Positions 48,439 to 59,866 of a DNA stretch of 64,000 bases are shown piece after piece; position 1 is the first letter of the stretch; every line of letters starts with the position of its first letter. The notes below the pieces were generated by a model, which did no database searches, was not told where the DNA came from, and worked only from the letters and a program-made list of their open reading frames with translations. This DNA is from Lutraria lutraria (taxonomy: Eukaryota; Mollusca; Bivalvia; Venerida; Mactridae). Made by a program: the position numbers and the translations under genes. Location: positions 5,392,819 through 5,456,818 of the forward strand of contig OZ026847.1 of NCBI GenBank assembly GCA_964023205.1, read 5' to 3'.

Positions 48439-48894
48439 CAGCCAAAGCTGTTTTTGTAGCAACCTCCGAAACAAGACGATCCTGTGAATAAATGCCATAC
48501 TTTGAAAACTGTCATTTTAAATATAGATATATAACCGCAACCGTGGCCGAGTGGTTAGGGTGTCCACCTTCGGAGCGGGAGATCGAAGGTGGGTTAGAAC
48601 TGATGCGGTCGGTTGGTGAGCCGCCAGCTAGTTAAAAAATGGTGACCGTAGGCCCATCTCAGCCAGGCACCCGGCAAAAAGGATAAGTGATTCGGGAGGT
48701 ACTACGTGAACATAAAATAGGTGTCTCATAAGCCAACTTGGCTGGCCCTTTCAATGGGGGTGACACTATAATAAACAAAACCTTTACCTATAGAAGAAAC
48801 TGACTCCCAATTAAATGCCAAACTGTCAATTAAGGTCAATTTTTGTCTTTTCCAAAGGGTAGACTTTGCTCTCTGGTTTGACAGTAACTTTATT
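48439..48894. mobile_element. TA-flanked MITE (CAGTCAAACCTGTG family) split by a SINE
   Basis: The left piece starts CAGCCAAAGCTG after TA (48437-48438) and carries CCTGTGAATAAATGCCATAC and TGAAAACTGTCATTTTAA. The right piece carries ATTAAGGTCAATTTTTGTCT and CTCTGGTTTGACAG before TA (48895-48896). The SINE at 48538-48790 lies between them, so the MITE was there first. Confidence 0.75.
48538..48790 (+). mobile_element. tRNA-headed SINE, family A, copy 2
   Basis: CAACCGTGGCCGAGTGGTTA then GGGTGTCCACC forms the box A half. The box B segment has collapsed (GGTGGGTTAGAAC). The body CTGATGCGGTCGGTTGGTGA, CATCTCAGCCAGGCACCCGG and AAGCCAACTTGGCTGGCCC matches the 11.7 kb copy. It ends CCTTTACCTA. Confidence 0.87.
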
Positions 48895-48899
48895 TTCTG

Positions 48900-50990
48900 T
48901 TGTGTACGGGAACAATATGTGTCTGTTGCCTTCAGGGTACAAACTCTATTTAAATTAATCGTACTAGACGTTTTACTTACGGGCAGAAATTGCCTCCGTC
49001 TTTTCAAAGTAAATTGTAAAGTCGAATTTATATGCATATGAACGATAAACTGAATTAATCAAACCAGCTCAAATCAAGACAAAGAGTGTGTAATGGAACA
49101 AAATGATCACCATGGGAAGCACCGATTTTATCGTAATTATAATGAGACTGAAATAGTTGATTCTTACCAACAAGATTTGATCGCCCGAAACGTAACGTGC
49201 CATGTTAATAGATCAACACCTTGAAATTAGAAACGATGCCATCATTTTTTATCTATATCTAGTTTGGTTCGCGAGAACGTATTTAAATTATATCCACTGC
49301 TAGGTCGAAATCTGGATTAAATACTCTTTCACTAATCTCCGATCGGGGCAAAATCGGGACAGCGCAGACATGTCGCCATAAGAGTATACCAATGTTGTTA
49401 TTAATGGTATACTGACCAATACCAAAAGAAAACTGACCATGTACCTTACTTTCAGCTGAAATGCAAAAATATCGTCCGAAGCAACACCAAGGCAACTTTT
49501 ATTGCTATCAAAACAAACTGACGTTTAGAAGAAAATAAATTGAAATGAATAAACGGCGTCCTTGTATCAAACCATTTACACATATAGCATTCTTTGAAAC
49601 GTAATTATCAATTTGCGAATTTTCAATTGTTGATGTGTCTATATTGTTGATCTCTTTCTTCTTATAGATGAAAATATATCGTACATTTATCAGAATATAT
49701 TGGAATTGGAATGATTATATCGTTACAGTATCGTGTCTCGGGAATACAAAAGCGATCACTATGGTATAAAAGGTGTGTAGATAGCACTTGTATATGTTTT
49801 TCAGTATACTTGTCCTATTGTCTTAAATTGAGTTATAAAAATTCTTCTTCAATGTTCTGTTTTTCTCCAGGGAGCACAAAGTGTACATATTTCCATGATA
49901 AAACCACAAAGCGTAATACAGGGAAAAAATGATTGACGTTTTGGAAAGAAGTAGAGCAATAATTTGATATTGAACTCGCAGTTGATGCAAACGAATTAAA
50001 ACGGGCCAACAAGGATGGTCTACGTCCTCAAAATACAGTCATATCGTTCGTGGGAATCAATTAAATAATGGTAAACCAAGTCCCACTCGCATCTCACTTT
50101 ATTTTCATCTTATACATTTAGCAAACAGTAATGTCGTGCTTAGGTGGCAGTAATTAAGATTTATCGAATATTTGTATAATGCCATATTAGTCAACTTTAC
50201 CATGTTTAGAAATCCTGGCAAATACTTAACTAAAACTCACGTGATTTCGGGGTGTAAAACTCGGACTGTTGGCACTTCATCAACGTGCATGTCCCAGTGG
50301 AAACTTGGCTGTAGATACTTGGTAAATTTAAGAAGCCTTTATCATATGCTAATAATACATGACAAATTCATAACGGACAGAATGCGTTCAATCTGCGTTA
50401 TATTCATTTACAATTTCTGCCATTATTGTTGTTATCACGCAACTCTTACTCATGGGATACAATTTGCCAAAACCAATATATCACCTAGAGAACCGATTGA
50501 GCCATAATAGCTCAATCTATATTGTCCGTTTAATAATTGTTATTAGAATGAATAAGTATGAGTGAAGTCACGCGATCGTTTGGCAAAATCACGTGTTGAT
50601 CGCTAACAACAGCGCGTGAATGTACGATGCTTGGGGAAAACTTTGATCACATGGGAATTGAATAGCATTTGGTTAATCAGAATTTGGCGAGCCTTTATAG
50701 CGGTGTACTTTAAGATGAAGTAGAGTATATCTCTATAGATTAGAGGAATAAATGAAGTTTTTGATTGGGTACATTACAGGCAAGAAATGTCTTTGTGTAG
50801 AAGGCGTGGCTTGGTTGTAAGGTTGATACGTCATGATTTTGATTTATTTTGATAAATTCTTATGACGGAATTATGAAAGAAGGAAACTACGGCTATATCA
50901 ATAACTAACATGCGTCTAAATGCATGCCTGTCTGAGTTAATTTAGAATGAATTGAATTACAAAGCATTGAATCTATTTAAGATTGTATCT
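48900..50990. other. Non-coding stretch, nothing recognised
   Basis: AT-rich. The 111-codon frame at 50172-50507 and others lack any recognisable motif. Confidence 0.55.
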
Positions 50991-51008
50991 GATCAGAATA
51001 TTTACCAA

Positions 51009-51191
51009 TGTTTATTTACGATGTTTATTATATGTATATGTTTATTTACGATGTTTATTATATATATATATGTTTATTTACGATGTTTATTATATATATA
51101 TATGTTTATTTACGATGTTTATTATATATATATGTTTATTTACGATGTTTATTATATATATATGTTTATTTACGATGTTTATTATATATAT
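51009..51191. repeat. Minisatellite, six units of 30-34 bp
   Basis: Six copies of TGTTTATTTACGATGTTTAT plus TATATATA-type filler of varying length. The unit lengths put MFIYDVYY-type peptides into all three plus frames, so the three overlapping ORFs here are artefacts. Confidence 0.92.
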
Positions 51192-51387
51192 AGAGAGAGA
51201 TGCTCAAAATGAACACCATGTTTTTCTGCAACCAGTGTAAGAGGACGTCGGAAGTTATTTATGACGTCTCTACACGTTTGCTGATTGGTCAAACCTATGT
51301 CTCTGCTTATTGACTCTTTCTAATCACACGTATTCGTTAGTTTGAGTTTTGGATCATAAACCTTCTCCTTTAAGAATTAACTCCACA

Positions 51388-52000
51388 GGGTCCGTATTCA
51401 CAAAGCTTAAAGGGGCATACCCTACAACTGACAAACATTCTGTGAAAGTGTAAAAATGTGTTAGATGTATATGTAAAACAATATATAATGGATAATTGCA
51501 TGAAGAACTTGGGTCATAAAATGACTTGTTTAGGTACTAGCCGCAAAAAACATAGCTATGAATAATAAATCACTTCCACCTAAAAATTTCCATGACTAAA
51601 TGTATGTGTCACAAATACATATTTTTTTATGATTTTATTTTGTAATTGGATGATTTTTTGGCTGAAACTTTATTTGTCGGCTTTTTTCTTTACAAGTTTC
51701 TAATTTATCATCATTTTGCCTTAATTCTAATTGCACCAAGTTGTAGGGTATGCCCCTTTAAGTCGAAATTTTTACTTGAGTCGAATTTTTATTTCATGGT
51801 AAAAGTTTGTAAACCAGTCATCAAAAGTGTGAAAATGAATTATCATTTTCATAATTAGCATCTTTAGAACAAAGGTAAAATCATATTATTGTGATTTCCT
51901 ACTTTATATTAGTACAAAAGAGTTAAGGAAAAAGTCGAATTTAGGGTAAAATATAGATTAATTTAAAAAAATACTTAAGATGCTTTGTGAATAAGGACCC
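51388..52000. mobile_element. Outer inverted-repeat MITE (GGGTCCGTATTCACAAAGC ends), carrying a nested piggyBac-like MITE
   Basis: The left end GGGTCCGTATTCACAAAGCT and the inverted right end GGGTCCTTATTCACAAAGCA define the element. The interior is AT-rich with GTCGAAATTTTTACTTGAGT. With the nested element and one TTAA copy removed, the outer element would be about 260 bp. Confidence 0.75.
51411..51757. mobile_element. piggyBac-like MITE, copy 2, nested, with TTAA duplication
   Basis: TTAA at 51407-51410 and 51758-51761; ends AGGGGCATACCCTACAACT and its inverse. It is highly similar to 3237-3593. The interrupted host reads AAAGC-TTAA on one side and TTAA-GTCGAA on the other, so the insertion site was a single TTAA. 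Confidence 0.88.
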
Positions 52001-52009
52001 AGAGGTCTA

Positions 52010-52585
52010 TTGTGACCTGAGTTAATATATAGAGTGAAATACAGTTTGAATTCAACATACTAATTGACCAAAAATATATATCAACAAAATAGAATGTCCA
52101 AATTTTACATTTATAATCGATCACTTAATGTCAGCTTCAGTCACCATGACAACAATACGACGTTAATAATGACGTGCGTATTATTATTGGACATCGGTAA
52201 AATTAACTGATTTTAGATTTGCCTGAGGCCATTCATTTTATAGACACCTCGATACAGCATTATTAAACCTTTAACGATCATATCACGCTGTAAACGACCT
52301 ATCCTCTGTTGCCGAATTATAAAATTTGTATTTATTAGTTGCTGGGGACACGAGGTCTAATCCTTTATGCCAATATGATTTGCAATAATAAAAAGCCTTC
52401 GGAAATAAGAGCATCCGATTTTACACATTTCCGCGAATTATTGGTCATATGAATATAGGAAATTGTATAAAGTTGCCGTGAAGTTAAGAAATATGACACT
52501 TGATACAACAATATAGATAATTCATTGTTGTTTTTATTATACACGTACGTGCATTCAGATTGACGTCGGAGTAAACAAATTCATG
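52010..52585. other. Non-coding stretch, nothing recognised
   Basis: AT-rich, without open frames or matched repeats. Confidence 0.55.
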
Positions 52586-52589
52586 TATG

Positions 52590-53573
52590 CCGGTGTAACG
52601 TTTTCAAACTCCCCCCGTTTCCAGTTAACCCCAGGTAACTCAAAAACGTTTTCAGATTACCCCCGGGAATTTGAAAACGTTTTTAAGTTACCGGGAGGGG
52701 TACAATTAAAACGTTTTGAGATTACCCCCTCCATTTTCAAATGCCCTACCCGTAATCTAAAAACGTTTTCAGGTTACCCGGGGGCGCTTTGAAAACGTTT
52801 TCAGATTACCCCGGGTAATAATTTGAAAAATTCATTATAAGAGAGAGAGCTCGCACACGAATAAGGAGATTACAAACACATAAATGCATGTACATCAAAG
52901 TTGTTTGATCTTATTGCATAATACGGTCATACGTTAATTAATAATTATGAATATTAATGTTTTCCTCTTATGTGTGTGTGTTTTGGAGATTCTGTGAACC
53001 TCTAGTTTCACCCAGAGGGGTGTGAGTTTAACTCATAAGCTATGTCCAACTTTAGTAATAACAAATAATGTGGTCCTAATGACGAAATCATATGACGTCA
53101 TAATACTGACAAATTCATTTCTTCATTATTGAATCCTATGAGCGTTATTGCGCAAATACCAATGCAATTTTGAATTATTCCCCCCCCCCAAAAAAAAAAC
53201 AATTTGACATTGTAGGTTTTCTGAACACAATCAAGTGTGTGATTGCAAAGGTCAGGTCTTGCGTTTTTGTTAATTAATTGAATAAGAGTGTATACTCTCC
53301 ATGACCCTAATAGGATTCCATAGCTCCATGTAATTATTACGTAAATTCAGTTAAGAAATACAGGAATATATATGTCAATCAGACTGTGAATCATACGAAT
53401 GAATTATAACGTGAAATATAAACGTTTTCTCCATTAAGAATTAACATAGGATGGGAAGGCGTTTGAAAACGTTTTAACGTTACCGGGGCCGGTACTTTGA
53501 AAACTTTTTTAAGTTACCGGGGGGGGGGGGGGGGGTAACCTGAAAAAGGGGGAGCTTGAAAACGTTACACCGG
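52590..53573. mobile_element. 984-bp inverted-repeat element built from AAAACGTTTT and CCCCGGGTAA motifs
   Basis: The left end CCGGTGTAACGTTTTCAAAC then TCCCC is inverted at the right end (GGGGGAGCTTGAAAACGTTA then CACCGG). The first 250 bp and last 120 bp are strings of palindromic AACGTT cores, AGATTACCCCGGG/CCGGTAACTT-like GC boxes and G/C homopolymers (17 G at 53519-53535). The centre (about 52830-53450) is ordinary AT-rich DNA. No reading frame is credible. The superfamily is not recognised and no target duplication is clear. Confidence 0.7.
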
Positions 53574-53579
53574 TCAAAC

Positions 53580-54450
53580 CGTAATTGGTACGGTTGTCTT
53601 AAAAATACCGATTTTTTCCCAAAACAAATTTTATGTCTGTGTCAGACTGTCAGTTACTTTAATGAGACGGCTCTCAACTTTATCTGATGGGAATTGATGA
53701 AATATTAGAGAAGATATCAAAGTAAATGTTACCTGGATCGCGCGTTTGTTTACTAATTTGTTCCACACATTTCATGGTAAGTCACGTGATATAGGCACCG
53801 TGTATAGAGGATTAAAAGGGCCTATCTCACATGAGAAGTGCGGATAGGTCCTTTTAATTCTGTGCTATTCAACAGATGCTTTGTTGTACCCAACTATGAT
53901 CCGACACTTTTAATAGTTAATACATTGTATGTTTCTAATACAAACATCGGTAGCTATTTTTAAGTGCGTTTCGTGTGGAGTTGCATAGAAAAAACACTAG
54001 ATCACCAATATGCTTACTGTGCAATTGAGCGTAATAACTTAACCTATGCTTCATATTTCATTTACAGGGATTCCAACATGCGAGTCTGTCTATATGCGTT
54101 GTAGAATAAATGCCTGATGGGAGAAATACACATTCAAACAAAACAGTCAATGTCAATGCGATGTAATCTTTATTAAATGTTTACCGATGTGAAATCCCAA
54201 AGCAGTTTGATCACCTTGTGGACTATATACTAGTAGTGTACAGTTCAGATCATTATGTTTATCATTAATAACATGACATTATTTATTTCATTACATAAAA
54301 TGTTCCATTGTTTGAAAGAGACGTTTTATACCTTGGGGATAGATTGTTGCAAGTGCTCTATCATAGTTTCTGTAATATGGGAGTTTTATTTAATTTGTTT
54401 GATCATAATAATTACTCATTACTCATAGATGTAACCTTGTTCCCATTATC
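53580..54450. other. Non-coding stretch with one small palindrome
   Basis: ATTAAAAGGGCCTATC at 53812 is nearly inverted as GATAGGTCCTTTTAAT ending about 53859, with a 16-nt spacer: a hairpin or tiny fold-back remnant. Nothing else is recognised. Confidence 0.55.
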
Positions 54451-54455
54451 AAGTA

Positions 54456-54654
54456 CAGTGCAACCTCTCCAAAGCAACACCCTTAGGGAGAAGCAAAATT
54501 ATGCTGTTGTTGTTGAGAGGTGGTTGCTCTAGAAACGTAAAATCAATAGTAAAATCATAAAGTTTGGGACAAATCATAATGTTGTTTGTTGAAGGGATGT
54601 TGTTGCTCTAGAGAGGGTCGCTCTAGAGAGGGCCGCTCTAGAGAGGTGGTACTG
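54456..54654. mobile_element. TA-flanked MITE (CAGTGCAACC family), good copy
   Basis: It starts CAGTGCAACCTCTCCAAAGC after TA (54454-54455) and ends CTAGAGAGGTGGTACTG before TA (54655-54656). Three GCTCTAGAGAGG-like repeats stand next to the right end. Confidence 0.82.
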
Positions 54655-54823
54655 TATATCACGTGTACTGTTCTGCTAACGTCAACCGTTTCATCATTGA
54701 AAGCCTTGCAAGAGCCTTTATTTATTCATTCATTCGTGCATTTGTTTATTAATAATTTATAAGTAAATTAATTGTGTAACTTACGACAGTTATCAACAAA
54801 CGTATCTGCAATGCACGCATATA

Positions 54824-55000
54824 CAGAACAACCTCTCCAGAGCGGCCCTCTCTTAAGCAGCAAACTCTTTCCAACTACAGTATGATTTGTTCCCCAACTG
54901 TATGATTTTACTATCGAGTTAACCTCTCTAGAGCAACAATCTCTAAACAACAGCCTAATTATGCTTCTCCAAAAGGGTTTTGCTTTGGAGAAGTTGCATT
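54824..55000. mobile_element. TA-flanked MITE (CAGTGCAACC family), inverted relative of the previous copy
   Basis: Left CAGAACAACCTCTCCAGAGC; right TTTGGAGAAGTTGCATTA. The inner TTAACCTCTCTAGAGCAACA and CCTAATTATGCTTCTCC are the reverse complement of blocks in the 54456 copy. It lies 170 bp away in opposite orientation. Confidence 0.72.
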
Positions 55001-55130
55001 ACATGCAAAATGGACGTCTTATCAACTGGTATTTTTAGTAATGCGTAAAATGAACTAGTGCAATCCAAAGATTGAAAAGAAGTCCACTGAGAAACTACGA
55101 CAACTGACTTTTCTGGAAAAGACAGACAAT

Positions 55131-55407
55131 GGCCCCGCTTCATCATTATGTTCTTATGTTACGTAAGTTTCTTAGCTACGAAGCCGCTAACAACAGAGGC
55201 TACGAAATTCTTTAACCATGTCATCAATGGTTCTTAGCTTTAACAAAACTCATGAACTATCGTAAAGTTAAGAAAGAATCGTTCTTGAAGTTAAGAATTC
55301 AAAGCTAAGTAATGCTTGATGAAACGCATTTTGCGGGCGAGAAGGCAAGGTAAGACACTTCTTACTAAATAAGTGGCTTAGAATATTTGATGAAATGGAA
55401 CGGGGCC
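55131..55407. mobile_element. Inverted-repeat MITE (GGCCCCGCTTCATCA ends)
   Basis: Left GGCCCCGCTTCATCATTATG and inverted right GGCCCCGTTCCATTTCATCA. The interior holds repeated TTAGC/AAGTTAAGAA-type segments, including CTTAGCTTTAAC and GAATTCAAAGCTAAG as an internal inverted pair. About 277 bp, non-coding. Confidence 0.65.
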
Positions 55408-55625
55408 TTTACGTTTGGAAGACGGTAATAAAAAATATGGCATCAACATTTTGAATGGATGCATTGTCTTATACACTTTTTAGTACTAATTTCTCCAATA
55501 AAGATACAACTCCGTATACAAAAATTTTATTCCGCCTATAAACACAGCTATCTTAACCAAATCCATATGCATGTATTAATCCACAAACAAACATTTGCAT
55601 ATGTCTAAGTTTATGGATATATTAA

Positions 55626-55952
55626 AGCCCCGTTAGCATTTTGGATGTTCAAAATAAAGTAGGTCTTATTTTACCTAGAAAGATATCTTATCAGTGAAAT
55701 TGGCTTTTACTTGCAATAAAAACATTCAGACATTTTCTTTTCTGATCACGAAGTACGTATAGAAATATAGCACATTATTTTTTCAATGCTATTGTAAAAG
55801 ATAAGAAAAGCGTCTGACAACATTTGAACGAGATGTGGCTAAAGAAAGGCATTGTGTAAATATGTTTTAGAGCAAATAAAATATATTTCTTATATTTTAC
55901 TATCATTACATCTATTGTTCTGTATTTCTAAATTTAAAAAGCTAATGGGCCT
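55626..55952 (-). mobile_element. piggyBac-like MITE, second family, copy 2 (opposite orientation)
   Basis: TTAA at 55622-55625 and 55953-55956. The sequence is the reverse complement of 15695-16026 with moderate divergence; CGAGATGTGGCTAAAGAAAG and CTAGAAAGATATCTTATCAG are the clearest shared blocks. Confidence 0.82.
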
Positions 55953-55959
55953 TTAAGTC

Positions 55960-57490
55960 GCAAATGAACGATGAAAGTTATAAAAAATAGTTACCTTTTC
56001 AGGTAAATCCAATATACCATATAATTTGATTTGGTATCATTTAAGTTTCACCAGAACACGATCAGAGCTTTGGGGTATCATAAAAAAAAACAAATAAAAT
56101 TGGTATCAAGTAACATATAGAAATCGACTCTTTATTAATATACAATATAAACTATAAATATATGTGTGTGCATGAATTGAAGGGAAAGTCTTAAATGACT
56201 AAAACATATTCTTTAGTCTCATATCAAATTCACACTTAGCAACGCTTAGTCAATGATTATTTTTTTATTCAACTTCTTTTGTAACGATCTGTAAGTGCCT
56301 TCCAACGCGTAACCATCCTGGAGATTGTCTTTTGTCCTTCATATTTTGTATGATCTTACTTGTAGGATGGCTTTTGGTCGTAGTTTCAATTGGAAAGTAG
56401 TATTTTTTGAAAGGCGTATTTTTATATATTCTCCTGGAATCCAATTCTTTTCTGCATAAAATACAATCGTTCTGACGTCGAATATACTCGTATATGTACG
56501 GGAATCTTCCGTAAAGTTAATGAGAAAAGTACGTTCGTCGTTTGTGAAAGTTTCTTCTTTGATTTTATTATTTTTATCTGCAGTATTTGCAATTTGGATA
56601 CAAATAATGAAAAGAAAAGCTTATTGTAACCACAGCTTAACCATATACACATTTAATAAATGGTGACTTAAAATCGGCATCGTCTGTAACAGATCCTTCG
56701 TGGAATAAACAAAATGTTTGTAAGAAATGACATAACTGCTTTTTAGGCAAATAAATCTTACATATTGCTTATTTTCTAGCACATCACATCGTGCATTTGA
56801 AATTTTGCAATAGCATATTGTTCTGGGATTTTCTACTAGTATTTGATGAGGCAATGTATCATCCTGGGGAAAAGTCTGATATAAATGTTCGCGGCATGAA
56901 TTCAAATTGATTGATAATATATTTGTATTAAATCAGGCGCTCAATGATAGGGCCCATTTGTTGGTTAACACGATCAAATGACCCTCACCCATATACTTGT
57001 ATGTGTTCATTTTTCGCTTAATTTCACTTACCCCACCCATTTAGTAAAATAAATTGTTTTAATGCTTTGTCCATATTACCGTTGATCACTTCTCCTTTGT
57101 TCTCATTTGCCTCTTTTCGAAGTTAGACGCCCGTCTCGTTCCATTGTCAAGAAACTATTTTGTCTGGGTTATATCTATAAGTGATTTTATGTTGTATATA
57201 TACGTTTTACCTGACATGGTCACTTCAGTGAATGCTATTGCAATTAGTTATTAATTATTATTTATCAACGAATTATGCTAAAACTTAATAGTTGTTGCGA
57301 AATGTTCAAAGTAAATGAAAATAATTTCTTTTAAGTTTAGAATCAAGAACAGAGCACAGCAATATAAATTGTTTAGAATAAAACAAAAACGTGACACGCA
57401 TTACAATAAAGACGGCATGCAACAGAGATTTTATCGTAATAATGAATTTTGTACGGGCATCCACAGTCGGTAGTTTTTTTTCTCTGACGA
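55960..57490. other. Non-coding stretch, nothing recognised
   Basis: AT-rich; minus frames 56422-56652 and 56621-56905 have no motif. Confidence 0.55.
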
Positions 57491-57494
57491 CTAT

Positions 57495-57675
57495 AGTTAT
57501 CACTAGCCTCCATCGCTTTGTGTTCGAGTCCCTTCAAGGAACAAACACATTCCGCATATGAGGAAGATGTCTTAAATAACCAACTTACGGGATGCCGGAG
57601 GCTTTACCCAAGTGTAACTCTGGCTTCTTCGCCGACCGTTAAAGCTGGGAAAGTCGCAAAATAACGCTGACGTTT
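57495..57675 (+). mobile_element. tRNA-headed SINE, family E (decayed)
   Basis: CTAGCCTCCATCGCTTTGTG then TTCGAGTCCC gives a recognisable box B. The body follows: ACATTCCGCATATGAGGAAG, CAACTTACGGGATGCCGGAG, CTTTACCCAAGTGTAACTCT and GGCTTCTTCGCC. This kind of body (CTTACGG...GGTTCTACCCAGGT...CCACC) is common in molluscan SINEs. The 5' half of the head is degraded. Confidence 0.55.
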
Positions 57676-57679
57676 AAAC

Positions 57680-58285
57680 TAAAGAGAGATAAAAGAATCC
57701 TAAACTGGTTGAAGATTATAAAGGAGTTCAATCGATCTCTAGTATATTATGTAGAGGGTGGTTGAACGTCATCAGTAATAAACTTATAAAATAAAATTTC
57801 GTTGTGTTTGTTGAATAATCAACGACAATTGATCAACAACCTACAACAGATGTATCAGACAAGTCTTAAACAAACACTGGTATAAATTGGGGACAGGTTT
57901 GGTCGGCAAATATCAAAACATAAGATAAAGAAATCAAAACATTTTTAATAAATTTTGAGATCTAAGATAATAAGAATGGAAATTGTAGTTTTTTTTTTTT
58001 TTTTTTTTCGCCCATTTTTGTTAGTTTAGTACCGCGGAATGTTGGCCACATGAAGTCTCCGAGACAACTTCCAAGTACCAATCACCTCTTCATATGATAT
58101 ATAACACCCCATTTCCCTGTATGTTGCAATAGTTAGAAAGAGATAAAAACCCATTAACAGAATTCTCACAAGTTTATGGTCCAGTGCAATATCGACCTCA
58201 CCAAACATGTGGGTTATAGAACTATGGAAATCGGTGTATGAAAAAAAATCATTTCTAAATATTTTTAAAAACTTTTCGTGACCAA
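57680..58285. other. Non-coding stretch with poly-T tract
   Basis: A 20-T run lies at 57989-58008. It may be the poly-A tail of an unrecognised minus-strand retroposon. The minus frame 58026-58337 overlaps the start of the adjacent fold-back element and is not supported as a gene. Confidence 0.5.
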
Positions 58286-58290
58286 TATTT

Positions 58291-59160
58291 ACAATCGGAA
58301 CTCCTCGGTATTTGTCTAAAGAAAGTGCCTTGGACATAATAGGCAGGCCGCCAATTTGCTATTGTTGATCAAGGGGTACTTTCTATCATGGCTGACCGTT
58401 GGAAACAACCTGTTTCTCTTTTAATGGAAATTTGATGCCTATTTCATCAATCGCGATCGATAAATACGTTTGAAAGTCTGAAATTCTGAGAAAACGAGTA
58501 CCTAGGGTTTGTAACCCTACACTTATGTACGGGGCGTATTTCTCAGGTACGGAAATGCCCGAGTAGTTACGATTGCAATATTTGTTTTAAAATCCACGGA
58601 TTTATCCACTTACGGAAATGAATACCGTCGCTTATGTTCATAATAAAGTTCATTTCCTTATTTTCAGCTGTATACATGTATCATAAATCAATGGGGAAAT
58701 TGATGAGTGTAAGTTCTGTCACGACTGTATGAACCCGGAAACGTTGTTAGAAAAGTGCGCTTATTAAAATTTATTAGCCAATCAGATGTTTAACAATGCT
58801 CATGTTTTATCCCAAACGGAACTATTCGGGCTTTCCCGTCACTGAAAAATACGCCTCGTACATAAGTGTAGGGTTACAAACTTTTGTTATGTGGTTTCAG
58901 GTTACGACTTTTTCAACACTTAGTCTAGGCACTCGTTTTCAAAAATCGTTCTCAGAATGGCAGACTTTCAGACGTATTATCGTTCGTTATTTTCAAAATG
59001 GGCATCGAGTTCCTATTGAAAAAGGAACAGGTTGTTTCCATGGTTAGATTCCAAGGGCCAGCCATGATGGAAAGCGGCCCGTTGAACAACACTATGGCAG
59101 CCTGCCAATTTGCTAGAGACACATTCAATAGACAAACGCCGAGGAGATCCGTTCGATTGT
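58291..59160. mobile_element. Long fold-back (inverted-repeat) element, about 870 bp
   Basis: The left arm (58291-58570) and right arm (about 58815-59160) are inverted copies: ACAATCGGAACTCCTCGGTA with its inverse ending GATCCGTTCGATTGT; GGCAGGCCGCCAATTTGC with GCAGCCTGCCAATTTGC; GAAACAACCTGTTTC with AACAGGTTGTTTCC; and TTTGTAACCCTACACTTATG with CATAAGTGTAGGGTTACAAA. Divergence between the arms is moderate, so they no longer match base for base. The centre of about 250 bp is AT-rich. A solo arm occurs at 7888-7965. No transposase is seen. The frame 58796-59047 is inside it. Confidence 0.8.
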
Positions 59161-59169
59161 TTTTATTCC

Positions 59170-59860
59170 GGTGATTCACGAACATTAAGTACATGTTCAC
59201 AACAGAAAACTGCTTTCTAGTAATAATTAATGCTGTTTTCAATATTTGTATTCTCAATGTTTCCTTCGACCTGATCGCTTCAGTTTACAGTGCTTTAAAA
59301 CTATTTATTCATCTTTATCACGAATAAAGCCACTCACCTTGTACAGAACGATGATAAACATTTGATGAATTGATCGATATAACTAAACCCGAGCTGGGTG
59401 CCATTGAGAAGAATTAGTCGTAACTTGGTCATTGAACCAGTTACTAACCATTATTTAGAGAAAATTACACGTCTAATGAGGTGCGCATCATTATTTACTG
59501 ACTTAACAACGAACAATTTCATACTATTGTCTATCACAGACTTATTTTTACATAGGCAGCTCCTCTGAAACAATTTCTACAAACATTTGTTTGTTATGCT
59601 TCGTTATTTATCTGACAACACTGCAAGTTGGTGTAATATGTATCTTTGCTTCGATTATCTTTCTTCATTCAAATAATATTTATGGACAAATTATTTCGAG
59701 GATGTCGAGCACGCACTGAGGTTTTGTCGTAACTTACAAATCAAACACAGTCGTTGCAAACATTAGCATTGTATCAGGTTTCTCAATGCACATGCAGGAA
59801 GGAAACGATATAGTGTTTGATATATACTTACGAGGAAATCTACATGCAGTTGGTATTTAA
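59170..59860. other. Non-coding stretch, nothing recognised
   Basis: AT-rich with no open frame of note. Confidence 0.55.
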
Positions 59861-59866
59861 AACCGT

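Noticed and set aside
50952..51240. Three overlapping ORFs with YDVYYIYMF repeats
   Set aside because: Products of the TGTTTATTTACGATGTTTAT minisatellite in three frames.
58026..58337. 103-codon minus-strand frame MSKALSLDKYRGVPIV...
   Set aside because: Its first part overlaps the fold-back arm and the rest has no recognisable motif or splice sites.
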